A stretch of 41,717 nt of DNA. Source: Candidatus Nanopelagicales bacterium. GTDB taxonomy: Bacteria; Actinomycetota; Actinomycetes; S36-B12; UBA5976. Made by a program: the position numbers and the translations under genes. This document shows, in pieces, positions 1 to 8,216 of the stretch (position 1 is the first letter of the stretch; every line of letters starts with the position of its first letter). Location of the stretch: contig JAIOWT010000002.1 in the NCBI GenBank assembly GCA_021742025.1, positions 1-41,717 on the forward strand, in the 5' to 3' direction. The notes under the pieces were generated by a model. That model did no database searches. It saw nothing but the letters and a program-made list of their open reading frames with translations, and was not told the DNA's origin.

Positions 1-930
1 GCGCTACTAGATAAGTTTGAAGCTGAGACTGGCATCGAAGTCATCCTTGACACATTCGATAGCAATGAAACGTTGCTTGCAAAGCTACAGTCCGGTGCAA
101 CTGGCTACGACATAATCATGCCGTCTGACTACATGGTTGAGCAGATGATTGGTTTAGGAATGCTGCAAGAATTAGACGTAGCGTCATTCCCAAATGGTAA
201 GTATATCGCTCCTGAATTCATGGATGTGTACTTTGATCCAGGTCGCAAGTTCACCGGCCCTTACATGTATGGCACAACTGGTATTGCTTGTAACACCAAG
301 CTGGAACCAGAATGTGCAAACATCAAGTCTTGGAAAGACCTATTCACAGGTAACTATGACAAGGTAAATACGCTAAAGGATCAGGTAGAAATTGTGTCTG
401 CTGCGCTTCGCGCAACTGGCGTTCCTGCTTCCGATCTATGTACTACTGATAAAGAGAAGTACATTGCTGCAGAAGAAATGCTGGCTGGATTCAAGCCTGA
501 TGTCATCGACAGTGATGGTGGCAATGAGCGCATGATTACCGGACAGGCACACATCCGTACTTCCTGGAACGGCGACACACATCGTATGAAGATGGAAAAT
601 CCAGATATCATTTTCATTTACCCAACTGAAGGTCTGAACTTCTGGTCAGATCACATGGCTATTCCAGTCGGTGCACCAAACACTGATAATGCCAAGATCT
701 TCATCAACTGGTTAATGGATCCAGCAAACATGGCTGCGGCAAGTAACTTCTCTGGTTACAACAACGCAATCACTGGAACTGCTGACCTTATGGCTGATGA
801 ACTAAAGAATGATCCAGGCGTTATCGTCCCTGAAGAGTACAAGTCCCTTCTAAGCCCAATTCCGAATTGTGGCGAAGAAGCGCGCGAGCTATACACCCAG
901 GTGTTTACCACTTGGTTGGATAGTCAGTGA
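1..930 (+). CDS. potD: PotD-like polyamine ABC transporter substrate-binding protein (5' truncated)
   Basis: The reading frame is open from the first base, so the gene begins before the window; 309 residues are visible, beginning ALLDKFEAETGIEVILDTFD. This is the mature part of an extracellular solute-binding protein. The pattern 'YDIIMPSDYMVEQMI', the central 'YGTTGIACNTK', 'SWKDLF' and a C-terminal 'DHMAIPVGAPNTDNAKIFINWLMDPANMAAASNFSGYNNA' are typical of the PotD/PotF family, which binds spermidine or putrescine outside the membrane and hands it to a PotABC permease. Signal peptide and lipobox would lie upstream of the window. A strong palindromic terminator follows directly, so this is probably the last gene of its transport operon. 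The polyamine-type catabolic genes that follow support the substrate assignment, but the exact polyamine cannot be read from sequence. Confidence 0.85.
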   Translation, partial: ALLDKFEAETGIEVILDTFDSNETLLAKLQSGATGYDIIMPSDYMVEQMIGLGMLQELDVASFPNGKYIAPEFMDVYFDPGRKFTGPYMYGTTGIACNTKLEPECANIKSWKDLFTGNYDKVNTLKDQVEIVSAALRATGVPASDLCTTDKEKYIAAEEMLAGFKPDVIDSDGGNERMITGQAHIRTSWNGDTHRMKMENPDIIFIYPTEGLNFWSDHMAIPVGAPNTDNAKIFINWLMDPANMAAASNFSGYNNAITGTADLMADELKNDPGVIVPEEYKSLLSPIPNCGEEARELYTQVFTTWLDSQ

Positions 931-945
931 TAACTACCCTTTAAC

Positions 946-985
946 AAATAAAGCAGCCCCACCAATTGGTGGGGCTGCTTTATTT
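946..985. terminator. Bidirectional intrinsic terminator, 40-bp perfect palindrome
   Basis: A perfect inverted repeat with arms 946-965 and 966-985 centred on AATT. The GC-rich core GCAGCCCCACC pairs with GGTGGGGCTGC and is flanked by A and T runs on both sides, so it can terminate in either direction. It lies 16 nt after the binding-protein stop codon and separates that gene from the following catabolic block. Confidence 0.88.
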
Positions 986-1086
986 GCGCTCGAATGAACC
1001 TGCGAAACTGAAAACCAACCAAATCGGCTTGACCGAAACTGATTCCTTCAGCACAGTTAGAGATGGCGCTCGAACTAGGGAGATAA

Positions 1087-2355
1087 ATGACTTCGGAGCA
1101 ATTTGAAGTAGTGGTCGTGGGAGCCGGACAAGCTGGCGTTGCGATGAGTGAACACCTGACTCATGCCGGCATATCGCACGTGGTTTTAGAGCGTGCTCGG
1201 ATTGCAGAGCGCTGGCGCTCTGAGCGGTGGGACTCCTTGGTCGCAAACGGCCCAGCTTGGCACGATCGTTTTCCCGGCCTTGATTTTGAAGGCTACGATC
1301 CAGACGCCTTTGTTCCTAAAGAAGCGGTTGCTGATTACTTCGTTGCTTACGCCGAAAAATTCAATGCGCCAATTAGAACTGGTGTAGAGGTTAAGTCCGT
1401 CTCAAGGAATTCAACCGATGCTGGGTTTAAGGTTCTTACTTCATCTGGTGAGATCAATGCAAAGTATGTCGTAGCGGCAACTGGGCCTTTTCAGAAGCCC
1501 GCGATTCCACCAGTTGTTCCCGAGTCTGCAAGCATTCATCAGTTGCATTCCAGTGATTACCACAATTCCGAGCAGCTTCCCGCTGGAGCAGTTCTTGTCG
1601 TAGGCGCTGGTTCTTCTGGAGTTCAGATCGCAGCCGATTTACGAAAGTCTGGCAGAGATGTCTACTTATCTGTTGGGGAACATGATCGACCACCGCGACG
1701 ATACCGCGGTCGTGACAATGTCTGGTGGCTAGGAGTTTTAGGAAAGTGGGACTTAGCAACGCCGCCTGCGGGCGCAGAACATGTGACGATTGCCGTTAGT
1801 GGTTTTGACGGTGGCCGAACTGTGGACTTTAGAGATTTGGCAAACAGCGGCATTACTTTGCTTGGTCTGACCGCGGCTTACGACAATGGCACACTAAAGT
1901 TTGCGGATGATTTGGAGCGCAACATTACGCGCGGCGACACAAACTATTTATCGGTTCTTAATGAAGCTGATGAATTCATCAAGTTAAACAATTTGGATTT
2001 ACCGCTCGAACCAGAAGCTCACATACTGGGACCTATGCCTGATGCGGCAGTTAATCCAATCCGAGAATTAGATCTTGATAAGGAAGGCATCACGACTATT
2101 CTTTGGGCAACCGGTTACTCAACGGATTACACCTGGCTCCAGGTACCAGGAGCAATTAATGAAGCAGGAAAACCAGCGCATCAGCGCGGTGTCTCAAGCG
2201 CACATGGCATCTACTTTCTGGGTCAACCTTGGCTTTCTAGGCGCGGTTCGGCATTTATTTGGGGTGTCTGGCATGACGCAAAATTCCTTGCAGATCAGAT
2301 TCAAATCCAGCGAAGCTACAAGAGCTACTCCGGAATTGCTCAGATCGTCCAATAA
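1087..2355 (+). CDS. Flavin-containing monooxygenase-like NAD(P)/FAD-dependent oxidoreductase
   Basis: The protein has 422 residues. An N-terminal FAD-binding Rossmann motif (VVVVGAGQAGVAMSEHL, about residues 8-25) and a second, NADPH-binding GxGxxG (VLVVGAGSSGVQIAADL, about residues 164-180) define the CzcO/FMO family. 'IHQLHSSDYHN' occupies the place of the FMO signature between the two, and 'ILWATGYSTDYTW' is the usual C-terminal ATGY motif. Such enzymes oxygenate nitrogen, sulfur or carbonyl groups using NADPH and O2. The ATG at 1087 is preceded by GGGAG at a normal distance. It heads a same-strand run (RidA, DUF1028, M20, aldehyde dehydrogenase, aminotransferase), so an amine or amide substrate is plausible; this is inference from context. 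No membrane segment is evident, so it is probably cytosolic. Confidence 0.82.
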   Translation: MTSEQFEVVVVGAGQAGVAMSEHLTHAGISHVVLERARIAERWRSERWDSLVANGPAWHDRFPGLDFEGYDPDAFVPKEAVADYFVAYAEKFNAPIRTGVEVKSVSRNSTDAGFKVLTSSGEINAKYVVAATGPFQKPAIPPVVPESASIHQLHSSDYHNSEQLPAGAVLVVGAGSSGVQIAADLRKSGRDVYLSVGEHDRPPRRYRGRDNVWWLGVLGKWDLATPPAGAEHVTIAVSGFDGGRTVDFRDLANSGITLLGLTAAYDNGTLKFADDLERNITRGDTNYLSVLNEADEFIKLNNLDLPLEPEAHILGPMPDAAVNPIRELDLDKEGITTILWATGYSTDYTWLQVPGAINEAGKPAHQRGVSSAHGIYFLGQPWLSRRGSAFIWGVWHDAKFLADQIQIQRSYKSYSGIAQIVQ

Positions 2356-2422
2356 TTGAGATAACCATTCTCTCTACCCAGCTTTCGACTAACGTAAAAC
2401 TTGCACCTACTGAAGGAAACTG

Positions 2423-2842
2423 ATGACTCACAAAAGAATCCGACCATTCAATACCAAGATCACATATCCAGAGCAAAACTTGGATAACGACTTAGCCCAA
2501 GCGGTTGTAGCTGGAAATACCGTTTACTTGCGCGGACAAATTGGTCAAGATCTGGATACCCGTGAGTCAGTTGGCATCGGAGATGTAGAGGCACAAGCCG
2601 AAAAGGCCATGGCAAACATCAAGATGCTGCTCGAAGAAAGTGGCTCAGAACTTGGTGACATCACAAAAATCACTATCTACTTGGTTGACATTCGCTACCG
2701 GGAACCGGTTTATCGCGTAATGGGTAAATGGCTAAAAGGCATTCATTATGTTTCAACTGGAATCGTGGTTACTGCCCTAGCTCGCCCAGAGTGGCTAGTT
2801 GAAATTGATGCCACTGCCGTTATTCCGGAAACCAGAGATTAA
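2423..2842 (+). CDS. RidA/YjgF/UK114 family protein
   Basis: At 139 residues this is the normal size for the RidA superfamily of trimeric enamine/imine deaminases. Visible features are 'AVVAGNTVYLRGQIGQD', the helix 'VEAQAEKAMANIKMLLEESGSELGDITKITIYLVDIRYREPVYRVM', and the C-terminal 'TGIVVTALARPEWLVEIDATAVI', whose Arg (ALARPEWLVEID) and Glu occupy the usual substrate-binding positions. Archetypal RidA hydrolyses reactive enamines made by PLP enzymes. Catabolic-operon members of the family often act on pathway intermediates instead, and a PLP aminotransferase lies downstream. An AAGGAAA Shine-Dalgarno precedes the ATG. Its TAA overlaps the next ATG by one base, implying translational coupling. 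Confidence 0.9.
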   Translation: MTHKRIRPFNTKITYPEQNLDNDLAQAVVAGNTVYLRGQIGQDLDTRESVGIGDVEAQAEKAMANIKMLLEESGSELGDITKITIYLVDIRYREPVYRVMGKWLKGIHYVSTGIVVTALARPEWLVEIDATAVIPETRD

Positions 2843-3516
2843 TGACAATTAGTATTGCAGCGCGTTGCGAGCGCACTGGGGCATTTGGCGTTGCAATCAG
2901 CAGCTCTAGTCCAGCAGTTGGCTCTCGCTGCCCGAATGTTCGGGCTGGAGTTGGCGCAGTATCAAGTCAAAATGTAACTGACCCGAGTCTTGGACCAGCT
3001 CTTTTAGACGCGTTGCAAAGTGGACTGGGAGCTCATGACGCGCTGGCAAAAATCAGCTCCATTGCTACACATCCTGAATTTAGACAACTAACTGTCGTAG
3101 ACAAAACCGGTGAATCAGCAGTTTACTCAGGTGCAAAATCACTTGGAATCAATGCTGAAGTCACTGCAAAAAATGTGGCAGCTGCTGGAAACATGCTTGC
3201 AAATGATGGCGTAATCCAAGCAATGGTGGATGCGTTCAATAATTCAATTGATAGTGAGCTTGCCGACCGATTGATTCACGCACTTGAATCAGGTGTTAAA
3301 GCCGGTGGCGAAGCGGGACCAGTGCACTCAGCAGCCGTGCTTGTGGCAACTGAAGTTTCCTGGCCCACAACTAATCTTCGAGTTGATTGGGATGAAGACC
3401 CGATTTCAAAACTAAGAGATTTGTACAAAGTTTGGGCTCCACAGTCACAGGATTATTTGACGCGAGCACTTAACCCAGACTCTGCGCCTTCATATGGTGT
3501 TCCAGGAGATGAATAG
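2842..3516 (+). CDS. DUF1028 family putative Ntn-hydrolase
   Basis: The 224-residue protein begins 'MTISIAARCERTGAFGVAISSSSPAVGSRCPNVRAGVGAVSSQN' and continues 'DPSLGPALLDALQSGLGAHDALAKI', the hallmark of DUF1028 proteins. These share the Ntn-hydrolase fold; the biochemical role of the family is not established as far as I know. The later 'VAAAGNMLANDGVIQAMVDAF' and 'AGGEAGPVHSAAVLV' match the family pattern around 'GNML' and 'GDRRGxQSAAL'. The ATG overlaps the RidA stop codon, and the M20 hydrolase starts 2 nt after its stop, so the three genes are very likely one coupled unit. In the Ntn fold the nucleophile would be an N-terminal Thr, Ser or Cys; Thr2 is present after the initiator Met. 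Confidence 0.85.
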   Translation: MTISIAARCERTGAFGVAISSSSPAVGSRCPNVRAGVGAVSSQNVTDPSLGPALLDALQSGLGAHDALAKISSIATHPEFRQLTVVDKTGESAVYSGAKSLGINAEVTAKNVAAAGNMLANDGVIQAMVDAFNNSIDSELADRLIHALESGVKAGGEAGPVHSAAVLVATEVSWPTTNLRVDWDEDPISKLRDLYKVWAPQSQDYLTRALNPDSAPSYGVPGDE

Positions 3517-3518
3517 AC

Positions 3519-4685
3519 ATGTCAGATCATAAGCAACTGGTAATTAATCGAGTAGCTGAAGTAGGCAAGGTATTGCTAACGCTTAGTCACAAAATCCATA
3601 CGAATCCAGAAACTGCCTGGCAAGAGTTCGAAAGCTCGGCTGCAGTTGCGAAAACTCTCAGTGATTATGGCTTTGATGTTGTGGAACAAGTTGCTGGATT
3701 ACCAACTGCATTCCGCGCCGAGTTTGGCAATGGGGATTTAACAGTTGCGCTATGTGCGGAGTACGACGCTCTTCCAGGATTGGGGCACGCTTGCGGACAC
3801 AACATTATTGCTTCATCTTCTGTTGGTGCAGCTATAGCTTTAGCTTCAGTTGCAAAAGATTTAAACTTAAAGGTTGTTGTTCTTGGAACTCCCGCCGAAG
3901 AAGGTGGTGGTGGAAAAATCGTGATGCTTGAACGTGGCGCTTTTGATGGCATTGATGTTGCGGCTCTAGTTCATCCTGGTCCTGTGGATGTTGCTTTGGC
4001 TGAGCCGTTTGCGGTTCGACACATCGCCGTAAAGTTTTCTGGAAAAGCATCACACGCTGCGGCTTATCCCGAACAAGGTGTAAATGCGGCTGATGCGTTT
4101 ACGATTGCGCAAGTTGCAATTGGACTACTTCGTCAACAACTTCCAAGCACTGTTCGCGTTCATGGCGTAATGACTCGAGGCGGCGAAGCCCCGAATGCGA
4201 TACCTGAAGTTACTGAAGGTCGCTGGTATGTCCGAGCAACTTCCACCAAGTTAATGGAAGAAACCTTTGATCGCGTGGCAAAGTGCTTTGAAGCCGGCGC
4301 ACTGGCCACTGGTTGTTCGCTGGAGATTCATGACGAAAGTGAGCCATATTCCGAGTTCACTAATCACACGAATCTAAATGACATCTATAAGACAAACGCG
4401 GAATCAATCGGTCGGGTGTTTGATGACAACGACCCTCGAACCAAGATGAATCGTGCCAGCACGGACCTGGGAAATATCTCAAAAGTCATTGCCAGCATTC
4501 ATCCATATATTGGCGTAAACAGTGGCTCGGCCGTAAATCATCAAAAGGAATTTGCTGCGGCCTGCATAACTGCTGACGCTGACCAAGCAGTCCTTGACGC
4601 CGCAAAAGCAATGGCTATGACTTTGGTTGACATTGCCTCAGATCCAGCCCTTCGCGAGTATGTTAAAGGGTATTCAAGACCATAA
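3519..4685 (+). CDS. M20 family metallo-amidohydrolase (AbgB/PM20D2-like)
   Basis: The 388-residue protein has the M20D metal-binding layout: 'ALCAEYDALPGLGHACGHNIIASSSVGAA' with the C-x-H metal site, 'VLGTPAEEGGGGK' with the catalytic Glu pair, a dimerisation-domain opening 'FSGKASHAAAYPEQGVNA', and a C-terminal 'STDLGNISKVIASIHPYIGV' carrying the last metal ligand. The family hydrolyses amide bonds of N-acyl amino acids and dipeptides. AbgB cleaves p-aminobenzoyl-glutamate and PM20D2 cleaves beta-alanyl-lysine or -ornithine, which makes an acylated diamine or polyamine product attractive here, but that is inference. It is cytosolic, as no signal peptide is seen. It starts 2 nt after the DUF1028 stop codon. 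Confidence 0.87.
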   Translation: MSDHKQLVINRVAEVGKVLLTLSHKIHTNPETAWQEFESSAAVAKTLSDYGFDVVEQVAGLPTAFRAEFGNGDLTVALCAEYDALPGLGHACGHNIIASSSVGAAIALASVAKDLNLKVVVLGTPAEEGGGGKIVMLERGAFDGIDVAALVHPGPVDVALAEPFAVRHIAVKFSGKASHAAAYPEQGVNAADAFTIAQVAIGLLRQQLPSTVRVHGVMTRGGEAPNAIPEVTEGRWYVRATSTKLMEETFDRVAKCFEAGALATGCSLEIHDESEPYSEFTNHTNLNDIYKTNAESIGRVFDDNDPRTKMNRASTDLGNISKVIASIHPYIGVNSGSAVNHQKEFAAACITADADQAVLDAAKAMAMTLVDIASDPALREYVKGYSRP

Positions 4686-4718
4686 ATTTTGCCTGGCAAT
4701 TAAATCGTGGGGAGCGAA

Positions 4719-6197
4719 ATGAAAACGCGGGATCAATGGGAAACGGCAGCTTCAGCCCTGACTTTCGATGGTCGAGCCGTTATCAATGGCACTCGCATTG
4801 AAACCGAAAAAACTTCGGAAAACATTAGTCCCGTCACCGCTAAGTCACTAGCTGATGTTTCAGAGTGTGGCCAGCACGAAGTGGATCAAGCTGTTGCAAG
4901 TTCCCGCGCCGCGTTTGATAACAGCTGGTCACGAATGTCCCCTGGTTCGCGAAAAGGTTCGCTGCACAAACTTTCCGAATTGATCATGGCGAATGCTGAC
5001 GAACTAGCCCTGCTTGATGTTCTAGATATGGGCAAACCGATCTCAGATGCAACCACAATTGATATTCCAGGTTCTGCTGCGATTCTCAATTTTTATGCCG
5101 AGGCAATCGATAAAGTCAGCGGCGAAATTCCCGTCACGAATCCGGGCAATGTGGCGCTGGTTAGGCGGGTTCCACTAGGCGTGGTTGGGGCGGTTGTTCC
5201 ATGGAACTATCCACTCGAAATGGCGATTTGGAAACTTGGCCCAGCATTAGCCGCAGGTAACACCGTTGTATTAAAGCCAGCTGAGCAATCACCACTTTCT
5301 TCACTTCGCTTAGCGGAACTTGCATTGGAAGCTGGCTTGCCAGAAGGAACCCTAAACGTCGTTACTGGGCAAGGTGAAACAACTGGTGCTGCCGTTGGCT
5401 TACATCCAGACATTGATGTGCTCACCTTTACTGGCTCAACCCAAGTGGGTAAGTACTTTATGAAGTACTCCGGAGAATCCAATATGAAACAAGTTTGGTT
5501 GGAGTGTGGAGGCAAAAGTCCAAACTTGGTGTTTGCCGATACTGCGAATTTGGAAGAAGCAGCAGAGTTTGCCGCCCGGGCAATTTTCTTTAACCAAGGT
5601 GAAGTTTGTTCAGCCAACTCTCGCTTACTTGTTGAAAAAAGCATTGTCGAGCAGTTCACTGAGCTAGTGATTAATCAAGCTAAGAAAATCAAACTTGGTA
5701 ATCCGCTTGATCCCACAACCACCATGGGACCACTGGTTGATCGCAATCAAACTGGGCGTGTGGCTGACTTTATTTCAAGCGGTTCTGTTTCGGCTCAACT
5801 TGCCCACGGTGGCTCGCGACTCACCATCGATGGATCCGATTGCTACATCGAACCAACTGTATTCACAAATGTTCCGCTGCAAAGCTCAATCGCAAATGAT
5901 GAAATCTTTGGACCCGTCTTATCGATTCTGCCATTTGAATCCGAGGCTGAAGCAATTTCAATAGCAAATAACAGCATCTACGGATTAGCAGCCTCCGTTT
6001 GGACTTCAAACTTAAGTCGAGCACATCGAGTATCCGATGCATTGCATGCAGGAACCGTTTCAGTTAACACCGTCGATGCACTTGGCATGAATATTCCATT
6101 CGGTGGATTCAAGCAATCAGGCTTTGGGCGGGATCTATCGCTGCACGCATTAGATAAATACACTGGGTTGAAAACAACCTGGATTCGATACGAATAG
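4719..6197 (+). CDS. Aldehyde dehydrogenase, PuuC/gamma-aminobutyraldehyde dehydrogenase-like
   Basis: The protein has 492 residues from the ATG at 4719. A GTG at 4707 is in frame but lies before the GGGGAG Shine-Dalgarno at 4709-4713, so I chose 4719. The ALDH signatures are complete: 'GAVVPWNYPLEMAIWKLGPALAAGNTVVLKPAEQSPLSS' for NAD(P) binding, general-base Glu262 in 'LECGGKSPNLVFADT', nucleophile Cys297 in 'FFNQGEVCSANSR', and 'EIFGPVLSILPF'. The 'GGKSPNLVFADT' and 'IFFNQGEVC' blocks resemble PuuC-type enzymes that oxidise gamma-glutamyl-aminobutyraldehyde or aminobutyraldehyde. Immediately downstream is the aminotransferase that would generate such aldehydes from putrescine. The acid product would be GABA or an analogue. 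Substrate specificity is not proven by sequence. Confidence 0.88.
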   Translation: MKTRDQWETAASALTFDGRAVINGTRIETEKTSENISPVTAKSLADVSECGQHEVDQAVASSRAAFDNSWSRMSPGSRKGSLHKLSELIMANADELALLDVLDMGKPISDATTIDIPGSAAILNFYAEAIDKVSGEIPVTNPGNVALVRRVPLGVVGAVVPWNYPLEMAIWKLGPALAAGNTVVLKPAEQSPLSSLRLAELALEAGLPEGTLNVVTGQGETTGAAVGLHPDIDVLTFTGSTQVGKYFMKYSGESNMKQVWLECGGKSPNLVFADTANLEEAAEFAARAIFFNQGEVCSANSRLLVEKSIVEQFTELVINQAKKIKLGNPLDPTTTMGPLVDRNQTGRVADFISSGSVSAQLAHGGSRLTIDGSDCYIEPTVFTNVPLQSSIANDEIFGPVLSILPFESEAEAISIANNSIYGLAASVWTSNLSRAHRVSDALHAGTVSVNTVDALGMNIPFGGFKQSGFGRDLSLHALDKYTGLKTTWIRYE

Positions 6198-6225
6198 AAC
6201 TTAGAAGCGAAAACTAGGAGAAGAA

Positions 6226-7575
6226 ATGGCAACTACTAAAAAGTCAACACAGGAACTAGCTGATATTGACCGTGCTCACATCATCCATCCTTACTTGCCA
6301 AAGTCAACCACTGAGCGAGTCATCATGGCTCGTGGCCAAGACTGTGCGTTGTGGGATACCGATGGCAAGGAATACCTTGATGCCACAGGTGGATTGTGGT
6401 TGGCGCAAATCGGCCATGGTCGCGATGAAGTTGCTGCCGTTGCTGCTGAGCAGATTTCAACTTTGGAATACTTCACCAGTTTCTGGGAGTTCAGCAATGA
6501 GCCTGCCATTGAATTAGCAGCAAAGTTAGTTGAGATCTCTCCAGAAAATATCAATCATGTCTACTTCACCAGTGGCGGTTCGGAAGGAAATGAAGCTGCT
6601 ATCAAGATGGCTCGTTACTACCATCATCGCAAAGGCGAAACTGGCCGCAACTGGATTTTGGCTCGCGAGAAGGCTTACCACGGCGTTGGTTACGGCGGCG
6701 GAACGCTAACTGGCTTTGATGTTTATCACGATGGCTTTGGACCAAACATGCCAAATGTTCAGCACTTAACAACTCCTTGGCCATATCGTCAAGAACTTTT
6801 TAATGGCCAAGATCCGACAGACTTCTTGATTAATGAACTCGAAGAAACCATCGCCCGAATTGGTGCTGACAAAATTGCCGCCATGGTCGGCGAGCCAATT
6901 ATGGGTGTTGGTGGCATGTTGGTGCCACCAGATGACTACTGGATTCGCGTGCAAGAAGTTCTGCGCAAACATGGCATTCTTTTGATCTTCGATGAAGTAG
7001 TTACTGCTTATGGTCGAGTTGGCGAATGGTTTGCGGCTCAACACTTTAATGTTCAGCCAGACATCATTATTACTGCAAAGGGAATTACTTCTGGTTACAT
7101 CCCACTTGGGGCAGTTCTAACCACGGATGCAGTTGCCGCTGAACTTGAAAAAGATTTCGGTTTCCCAATGGGCTTTACCTACAACGGTCATCCAACAGCA
7201 GCAGCTGTCGCGCTCAAGAATCTTGAAATCATCGAACAAGAAGGCCTGCTTGAAAAAGCTAAAAAGATGGGCCAATATCTGCACGAAGGTTTGCGAACAC
7301 TTCTGGATCTGCCAATTGTCGGTGAAGTTCGATTTGTTGGAATGATGCACGCAGTGGAACTTGTAACCGACAAGGAAAGCCGCACGCCACTTCCAATGCT
7401 GCAACCTATGTTGCCAGATGTGATTCGCCGCGAAGAAGGCGTGATTGTCCGCGACTGTGGCCATAACCTGGTGCTTTCGCCACCGCTAATCATGACTGAA
7501 GCAGAAGCAGATCGAATGGTTGCGGCAATGCGCAAAGTACTTGAGCGAACAACTCCAGATGGCGTTATTCATTAA
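6226..7575 (+). CDS. Class III PLP aminotransferase (putrescine/polyamine:pyruvate type)
   Basis: The 449-residue protein is the length of SpuC-like polyamine:pyruvate transaminases. It shows the N-terminal 'HPYLPKSTTERVIMARGQDCALWDTDGKEYLDATGGLWLAQIGHGRDEVAAVAAEQ', the PLP phosphate loop 'YFTSGGSEGNEAAIKMARYYHHRKGE', 'EPIMGVGGMLVPPDDYW', the cofactor aspartate in 'LLIFDEVVTAYGRVGEWFA', and the Schiff-base lysine Lys285 in 'IITAKGITSGYIPLGAV'. It would move a terminal amino group from a diamine or polyamine to pyruvate, giving an aminoaldehyde for the preceding dehydrogenase. A GGAG Shine-Dalgarno lies before the ATG and only 28 nt separate it from that gene. Related enzymes use taurine, beta-alanine or 4-aminobutyrate, so the substrate remains open. 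Confidence 0.87.
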   Translation: MATTKKSTQELADIDRAHIIHPYLPKSTTERVIMARGQDCALWDTDGKEYLDATGGLWLAQIGHGRDEVAAVAAEQISTLEYFTSFWEFSNEPAIELAAKLVEISPENINHVYFTSGGSEGNEAAIKMARYYHHRKGETGRNWILAREKAYHGVGYGGGTLTGFDVYHDGFGPNMPNVQHLTTPWPYRQELFNGQDPTDFLINELEETIARIGADKIAAMVGEPIMGVGGMLVPPDDYWIRVQEVLRKHGILLIFDEVVTAYGRVGEWFAAQHFNVQPDIIITAKGITSGYIPLGAVLTTDAVAAELEKDFGFPMGFTYNGHPTAAAVALKNLEIIEQEGLLEKAKKMGQYLHEGLRTLLDLPIVGEVRFVGMMHAVELVTDKESRTPLPMLQPMLPDVIRREEGVIVRDCGHNLVLSPPLIMTEAEADRMVAAMRKVLERTTPDGVIH

Positions 7576-7605
7576 GTTGGGTGCTTAATCGCATTTAAAT
7601 TGAAG

Positions 7606-7611
7606 TAGGCT
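7606..7611 (+). promoter_or_regulatory. Predicted -10 element (TAGGCT), near-leaderless start
   Basis: TAGGCT fits the actinobacterial TAnnnT -10 and ends 8 nt before the ATG at 7620, with no Shine-Dalgarno between. The mRNA of the peptidase gene would start at or within 1-2 nt of the start codon. Confidence 0.5.
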
Positions 7612-7619
7612 CAATATTT

Positions 7620-8216
7620 ATGAGAGCCAAACTTTTGAAGTTTGCGATTGGTTTCCTGACCTTGTCATTGCTGGTTTCCACTTCTCCAGCTCAGGCAGAT
7701 GAAATACCAGTTATTGATTTCTGCGCGAACAAGTACTCGGGCACAGTCAGATCTATTACTGATGGAGTTTGCAGTAAAAACGAGCGATCGCTGGGTGCAC
7801 TGCCAATTACTCGCCCAAAAAAGCGACCCACTGCACTAGTTCCACAGGTTCAATCCCGGTACCAAGCAGCAAAAGCTGCTGCCAAGTTAAAGGGGCACAC
7901 CCTGGCGATAACAAGTAGTTATCGAAGTCTCGCGCAACAAGAAATACTTTATAAACGAGCCATCAAGCGACATGGCTCGCCAGCAGCGGCAACGAAATGG
8001 GTTTTGCCTCCGACCAAATCAAATCACCCGTGGGGATTGGCAATAGACATTAACTACGGTGTTGGTGGAACTAAAGGCAAGAAGGCTGCCGCCTGGCTTG
8101 AAAAGAATGGATACAAATACGGTTTGTGTCGTCGCTACGAAAATGAATGGTGGCACTTCGAGCCATTGGTCGCACCTGGTCAAAAATGCCCAAAGATGGA
8201 ACCTTACGCTTCCTAA
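7620..8216 (+). CDS. Secreted M15 (VanY-type) D-alanyl-D-alanine carboxypeptidase
   Basis: The protein has 198 residues with a clear signal peptide (MRAKLLKFAIGFLTLSLLVSTSPAQA, cleavage near residue 26). The M15B catalytic core contains 'SSYRSLAQQEILY', the zinc ligands His136 and Asp143 in 'SNHPWGLAIDI', and the ExxH motif Glu176-Trp-Trp-His179 in 'ENEWWHFEP'. The family trims D-Ala from peptidoglycan stem peptides outside the membrane. Four cysteines (35, 51, 170, 190) could form disulfides after export. The gene stands alone: the preceding aminotransferase ends 44 nt upstream, a TAGGCT -10 lies in between, and its stop codon overlaps that of the convergent serine hydrolase by 4 nt. A role in vancomycin resistance is not implied. 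Confidence 0.88.
   Translation: MRAKLLKFAIGFLTLSLLVSTSPAQADEIPVIDFCANKYSGTVRSITDGVCSKNERSLGALPITRPKKRPTALVPQVQSRYQAAKAAAKLKGHTLAITSSYRSLAQQEILYKRAIKRHGSPAAATKWVLPPTKSNHPWGLAIDINYGVGGTKGKKAAAWLEKNGYKYGLCRRYENEWWHFEPLVAPGQKCPKMEPYAS

Noticed and set aside
7620..8216. Vancomycin resistance determinant (vanY)
   Set aside because: The domain is the general M15 carboxypeptidase; no vanR, vanS, vanH, vanA or vanX gene is nearby.
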